Shown here one piece after another: positions 7,601-8,020 of a stretch of DNA of 8,020 bases. Location: the NCBI GenBank assembly GCA_046538945.1, contig JBKHHW010000144.1, forward strand, positions 1-8,020, written 5' to 3'. The DNA comes from JAEZKC01 sp046538945 (lineage in GTDB: Bacteria; Fibrobacterota; Chitinivibrionia; Chitinivibrionales; Chitinispirillaceae). Numbering within the stretch: position 1 is the first letter of the stretch; the number at the start of each line of letters is the position of its first letter. The notes below the pieces were generated by a model. The model saw only the letters and a list, made by a program, of their open reading frames with translations. It made no database searches and was not told the origin of the DNA. Both the position numbers and the translations under genes were made by a program.

Positions 7601-8020
7601 TGAAAAAATAAAGCACTCTGCTCTCGGGGGCATCCAGGGTGATTTCCACTTCGGACTCCAGATCGGGGGTGCTGAGCCAAACATCCTTTGCGGAGGTATC
7701 GGAGGCAAATAGTCTTTGCATGCTGATCTGCTCGGTTCCCCCGGTGTAGAAAACTCTTTCAGCCTGAGCATCATGAGGGGTGGGAATCACACTCATGAAT
7801 TCTATGCGTTCGGTGGAGGTTTTGGGGGTTCCGGTGAAAGTGTAGCTGTACCACCCTCCGCCCTCCGGTACCATCTGAGCGCCGGGCCACCAGCCGCTTT
7901 CACTCGATATGACATAGATAGGGGTTTGCGAACGTACAGAATCCTCTGCCCAGGGGCTGAGAAAGTGGATGGTGACAGTCTGGGTCGAAGCCTGAGCCAT
8001 CAAAAAAAGCAGAAGAAGAA
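4686..8020 (-). CDS. large secreted or surface protein with fibro-slime domain; N-terminus cut by window edge
   Basis: About 1110 residues are visible and the frame is open at the right edge. The outermost codons read LLLLFLMAQA, the hydrophobic core and AQA cleavage site of a signal peptide, so the true start is outside the window and the TTG/ATG at 8003-7998 is not the start. Counting from that Met: two related FxxPW modules (about 9-75 and 117-190); a fibro-slime domain (about 236-445) with HNYHFTMEISAEF, GDDDVWVF, DIGGIHG, NLDTLGLTAGNTY and FFAERHCCGSNFR; an Ig-like segment (about 446-562); a duplicated module of about 213 residues (571-777 and 785-995); and a C-terminal Ig-like tail (about 1007-1104) with GPNPFNP, IVIYDPLGN and IKWNGRNRSGR. 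The fibro-slime domain is related to PA14 and is common in Fibrobacter surface proteins. Binding to polysaccharide or the cell surface is inferred; no catalytic site is visible. Confidence 0.93.
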   Translation of the reverse strand, partial: LLLLFLMAQASTQTVTIHFLSPWAEDSVRSQTPIYVISSESGWWPGAQMVPEGGGWYSYTFTGTPKTSTERIEFMSVIPTPHDAQAERVFYTGGTEQISMQRLFASDTSAKDVWLSTPDLESEVEITLDAPESRVLYFFNPWDLGAPRVLMRDGRIMRMNLEPSYCGWSSFRYFGEPDSAVFKFMNSIDSSLYSDSGLAEGEFIDLSENFSAYDTAWILPSPYPEGPPEVSPVFPGKSGDCGVLVLGAVMRDINEEHPDFQREECVDHQPATGMVRNRLGENGKPVPTGEDPCATMLDSWFLPDTFENGYTNQTCYNMMLQKNEEGLFEINSSDFFPIDDFLFLDEEETIPNPNNSIEQRGHNYHFTMEISAEFEYTPGQTFYFRGDDDVWVFIDSSLVVDIGGIHGPVEGAVNLDTLGLTAGNTYSFKLFFAERHCCGSNFRMVTSLNLRTSSKIFHKTNEIAEGLTHYDLFERVTTDNLSCDPEAGSTEIRRANVDFYIEGPSFETAKRLLPGTSYGGITISDDYSSVVVEENAITDLVSGAYVIRYYLQSDNNQEGFVSFIVSGNPPRNVNDILSAFYYADNGYGRLDRAEVHYEDSLESLPDSIIVNWPDLQNSKTAYPENMTLSADGKSVVIVLPEPFDEGRTSFSGTDRLGISYLHTSAEEIVTFRISEKIGPLITEAVLLERTVEGLYPDTLLLTFSEPVPLDSITENALLIKSPGQQERQLSVLHRTPTANGIKVIVEQIVTPEDSIRINPNGNICDYFGNKAHKDNRFVPLRLKLGLPRIMHAFYLDRDADGIVETGSLHFNRSVKSDSLRPEFSWAKGASSQVLTPERFSYGSDSTEIFIDLTDAFDKPVEDITSGFLSLKYNVSAYEDSGEVVLQDSAGPVLVSATLTISTEDSISYPDTLRVNFSEAVPRGFNNSPFHFKRKDSDSIYTMILEPIDNFDRSWTFLVRSYEDARISMQNDSVWIDAEALIGDQNGNIQTNPSNKRIMIKVKSNPSSFSAAAGPNPFNPKEGSVSFFVGPKAKYKNHTGFDVTIVIYDPLGNIVHSHLESDCEGVSEIKWNGRNRSGRMVGSATYLAYIKVLDKTTRKTEVFRLQIGVAR
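5016..6290 (-). repeat. tandem duplication of a ~213-residue beta-rich module in the fibro-slime protein
   Basis: Copy 1 (residues about 571-777) and copy 2 (about 785-995) both open with an AFY motif (SAFYYADNGYG, HAFYLDRDADG). Both reach a PDTLxxxFSE(P/A)VP motif exactly 123 residues later (Phe574 to Phe697; Phe787 to Phe910), and both end with a DS(I/V)xI strand and a GN-containing loop. Overall identity is low, so the duplication is old. Copy 2 keeps an acidic DxDxDG calcium-loop-like motif (790-795) that is degraded in copy 1. Confidence 0.7.
6666..7295 (-). other. fibro-slime domain coding segment
   Basis: Residues about 236-445 of the large protein, starting at VLVLGAVMRDINEEHPDF. The hallmark blocks appear in the family order: SWFLPD, FEINSSDFFPIDDF, HNYHFTMEI, RGDDDVWVFID, DIGGIHGPVEGAVNLDTLGL and FFAERHCCGSNFRM. 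Six cysteines (235, 259, 287, 309, 431, 432) lie in or at the edge of the domain and could form disulfides outside the cell. Confidence 0.92.
7431..7976 (-). repeat. pair of related FxxPW modules at the N-terminus of the fibro-slime protein
   Basis: Residues about 9-75 and 117-190 share the layout FLSPW / FFNPW, then a Pro-hydrophobic strand, then GGWYSYTF / CGWSSFRYF, then RIEFMS / FKFMN. The spacing between matched aromatic residues is similar (W17-W50-M69 against W136-W162-M179). The pattern resembles small beta-sandwich, starch-binding-like modules seen at the front of Fibrobacter surface proteins. Carbohydrate binding is a guess from the aromatic-rich pattern. Confidence 0.6.

Overview
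The window most likely comes from a member of the Fibrobacterota (Fibrobacter / Chitinivibrio / Chitinispirillum relatives) or a close FCB-group lineage. The strongest clue is a large secreted protein with a clear fibro-slime domain, which is characteristic of Fibrobacter and rare elsewhere in bacteria. An MglA-type GTPase, a DUF4388 protein and a C-terminal FlgD-like/sorting-tail Ig fold fit the same group. The assignment is an inference from gene content, not from a marker phylogeny.

All five genes are on the minus strand, so transcription runs from high to low coordinates. (1) 8020-4686: a modular surface or secreted protein with a fibro-slime domain. Its true start lies beyond the right edge, and the visible sequence begins inside a signal peptide. 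(2) 4522-4265: ribosomal protein bS20 (rpsT), a one-gene unit with its own consensus-like promoter (perfect TTGACA) and a strong intrinsic terminator. (3) 4106-1980: a multi-spanning membrane protein with tetratricopeptide-like repeats and a six-cysteine zinc-binding-type cluster. (4) 1944-883: a DUF4388 protein with one membrane segment, starting at GTG and 35 bases after gene 3, so probably in the same operon. (5) 731-1 and beyond: an MglA-family polarity GTPase with a Pro/Gln-rich C-terminal tail that runs off the left edge. Its leader of about 150 bases can be drawn as an H-type pseudoknot.

There are two functional themes. The right half encodes a cell-surface or extracellular protein likely to bind polysaccharide or another surface. 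The left half encodes what looks like a polarity or surface-organisation module (MglA, a DUF4388 partner and a TPR/zinc membrane protein). bS20 is an unrelated housekeeping gene between them, insulated by its terminator. I saw no mobile element, CRISPR array, tRNA or rRNA. The plus strand has no convincing gene. The most interesting items are the possible pseudoknot leader of the GTPase gene, the GTPase's low-complexity tail, the three-gene MglA neighbourhood, and the repeat architecture of the fibro-slime protein, where one duplicated module keeps an exact 123-residue internal spacing.
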